Both the position numbers and the translations under genes were made by a program. DNA of 31,473 bases, from positions 1 to 31,473 of the forward strand of contig CAMYXG010000004.1 of assembly GCA_947303225.1 (NCBI GenBank), written 5' to 3'. Origin of the DNA: an uncultured Caryophanales bacterium (GTDB lineage: Bacteria > Bacillota_I > Bacilli_A > RF39 > UBA660). Below the pieces are notes generated by a model. It was not told the origin of the DNA and ran no database searches. It saw only the letters and a program-made list of their open reading frames with translations. Below are positions 31,366 through 31,473 of the stretch, one piece after another; positions within the stretch are counted from its first letter, which is position 1, and every line of letters begins with the position of its first letter.

Positions 31366-31378
31366 AAGTATTTTTTTT
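31349..31378. terminator. Bidirectional terminator between agrC and agrD
   Basis: ATACTTCTA (31349-31357) pairs with TAGAAGTAT (31363-31371), loop AAAAA, then seven T residues. The stop codon of the kinase (31363-31365) is in the 3' arm. On the minus strand it is also followed by TTTTTC, so it can end the convergent agrD-like gene. Confidence 0.88.
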
Positions 31379-31473
31379 AATCAAAGTTTAACTTATTAGC
31401 GTTTGGTTCATCAATAATTAACCAAATGCATCCCATACTAGCTGCACCAGTAGCTAATATAGCAACAGCAGCC
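31377..31473 (-). CDS. agrD: AgrD-like cyclic-lactone autoinducer peptide precursor (5' end outside window)
   Basis: The frame is open to the right edge and the visible 31 residues read AAVAILATGAASMGCIW, then LIIDEPNANKLNFD, and end at TAA (31377-31379). The pattern is that of AgrD: an amphipathic, Ala-rich leader, one Cys followed by four hydrophobic residues (CIWLI) that would form a five-residue thiolactone ring, and an acidic C-terminal part with DEP and a final Lys-Leu that AgrB recognises and removes. The probable mature peptide is the tail of SMGCIWLI; the N-terminal cut site cannot be known. It converges with the agrC-like kinase. Only one half of the gene is seen, so I rate it moderately sure. 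Confidence 0.7.
   Translation of the reverse strand, partial: AAVAILATGAASMGCIWLIIDEPNANKLNFD

Noticed and set aside
1..31473. CRISPR array, tRNA, rRNA or mobile element
   Set aside because: No spaced direct repeats, cloverleaf-like segments, rRNA blocks or transposase frames were seen on reading; a dedicated scan was not possible.

Overview
The window looks like chromosomal DNA from a very AT-rich, low-GC Gram-positive bacterium of the Bacilli or a close relative (an uncultured gut lineage near the Erysipelotrichales/RF39 type would fit, but this is inference). UGA is used as a stop codon, Shine-Dalgarno sites are strong, promoters are clear SigA types (two share TAGACA-N17-TATAAT, many others are TGnTATAAT), and peptidoglycan and probable teichoic-acid genes are present. 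No rRNA, tRNA, CRISPR array, insertion sequence or prophage was seen. No stretch over 300 bases lacks a gene.

Left block (1-11108): the 3' part of ychF, a divergent YfiH/PgeF-family gene, two minus-strand zinc-ribbon membrane proteins, then rpsF-ssb-rpsR, a soluble GdpP-like DHH/DHHA1 protein, rplI, dnaB, a LysM/M23 cell-wall hydrolase, walJ, rlmH, ung and a membrane protein of the CmpB family. This is the conserved Bacilli block near the replication origin, but purA and walRKHI, which usually lie between dnaB and walJ, are absent. Middle minus-strand block (11136-16089): pta, a LemA protein, an unrecognised 438-residue protein and a class A penicillin-binding protein. Right plus-strand block (16196-29290): ywiB-argS, rpoE (delta), prfA-prmC, spoIIR, mntP, fbaA-murA, a degenerate SGNH protein, rpmE, a CheD-like protein, rpiB, ywzB, spoIIQ, mbl/mreB and tagO. 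The order broadly follows the left arm of the Bacillus subtilis chromosome with long stretches deleted.

spoIIR and spoIIQ are both early forespore functions, which suggests a spore former or a lineage that recently lost sporulation. The spoIIQ start region is abnormal.

The right end (29356-31473) is an accessory peptide quorum-sensing locus: a LytTR response regulator, an AgrC-like histidine kinase split into two frames, and, convergent on the minus strand at the window edge, the C-terminal 31 residues of an unlisted AgrD-like cyclic-lactone peptide precursor. The processing protein AgrB would be expected just outside the window.

Recurring regulatory features are hairpins that contain start sites or ribosome binding sites (spoIIR, mntP, the 438-residue protein), likely autoregulatory leaders before rpsF and rpmE, and terminators that include the stop codon of the gene they end.
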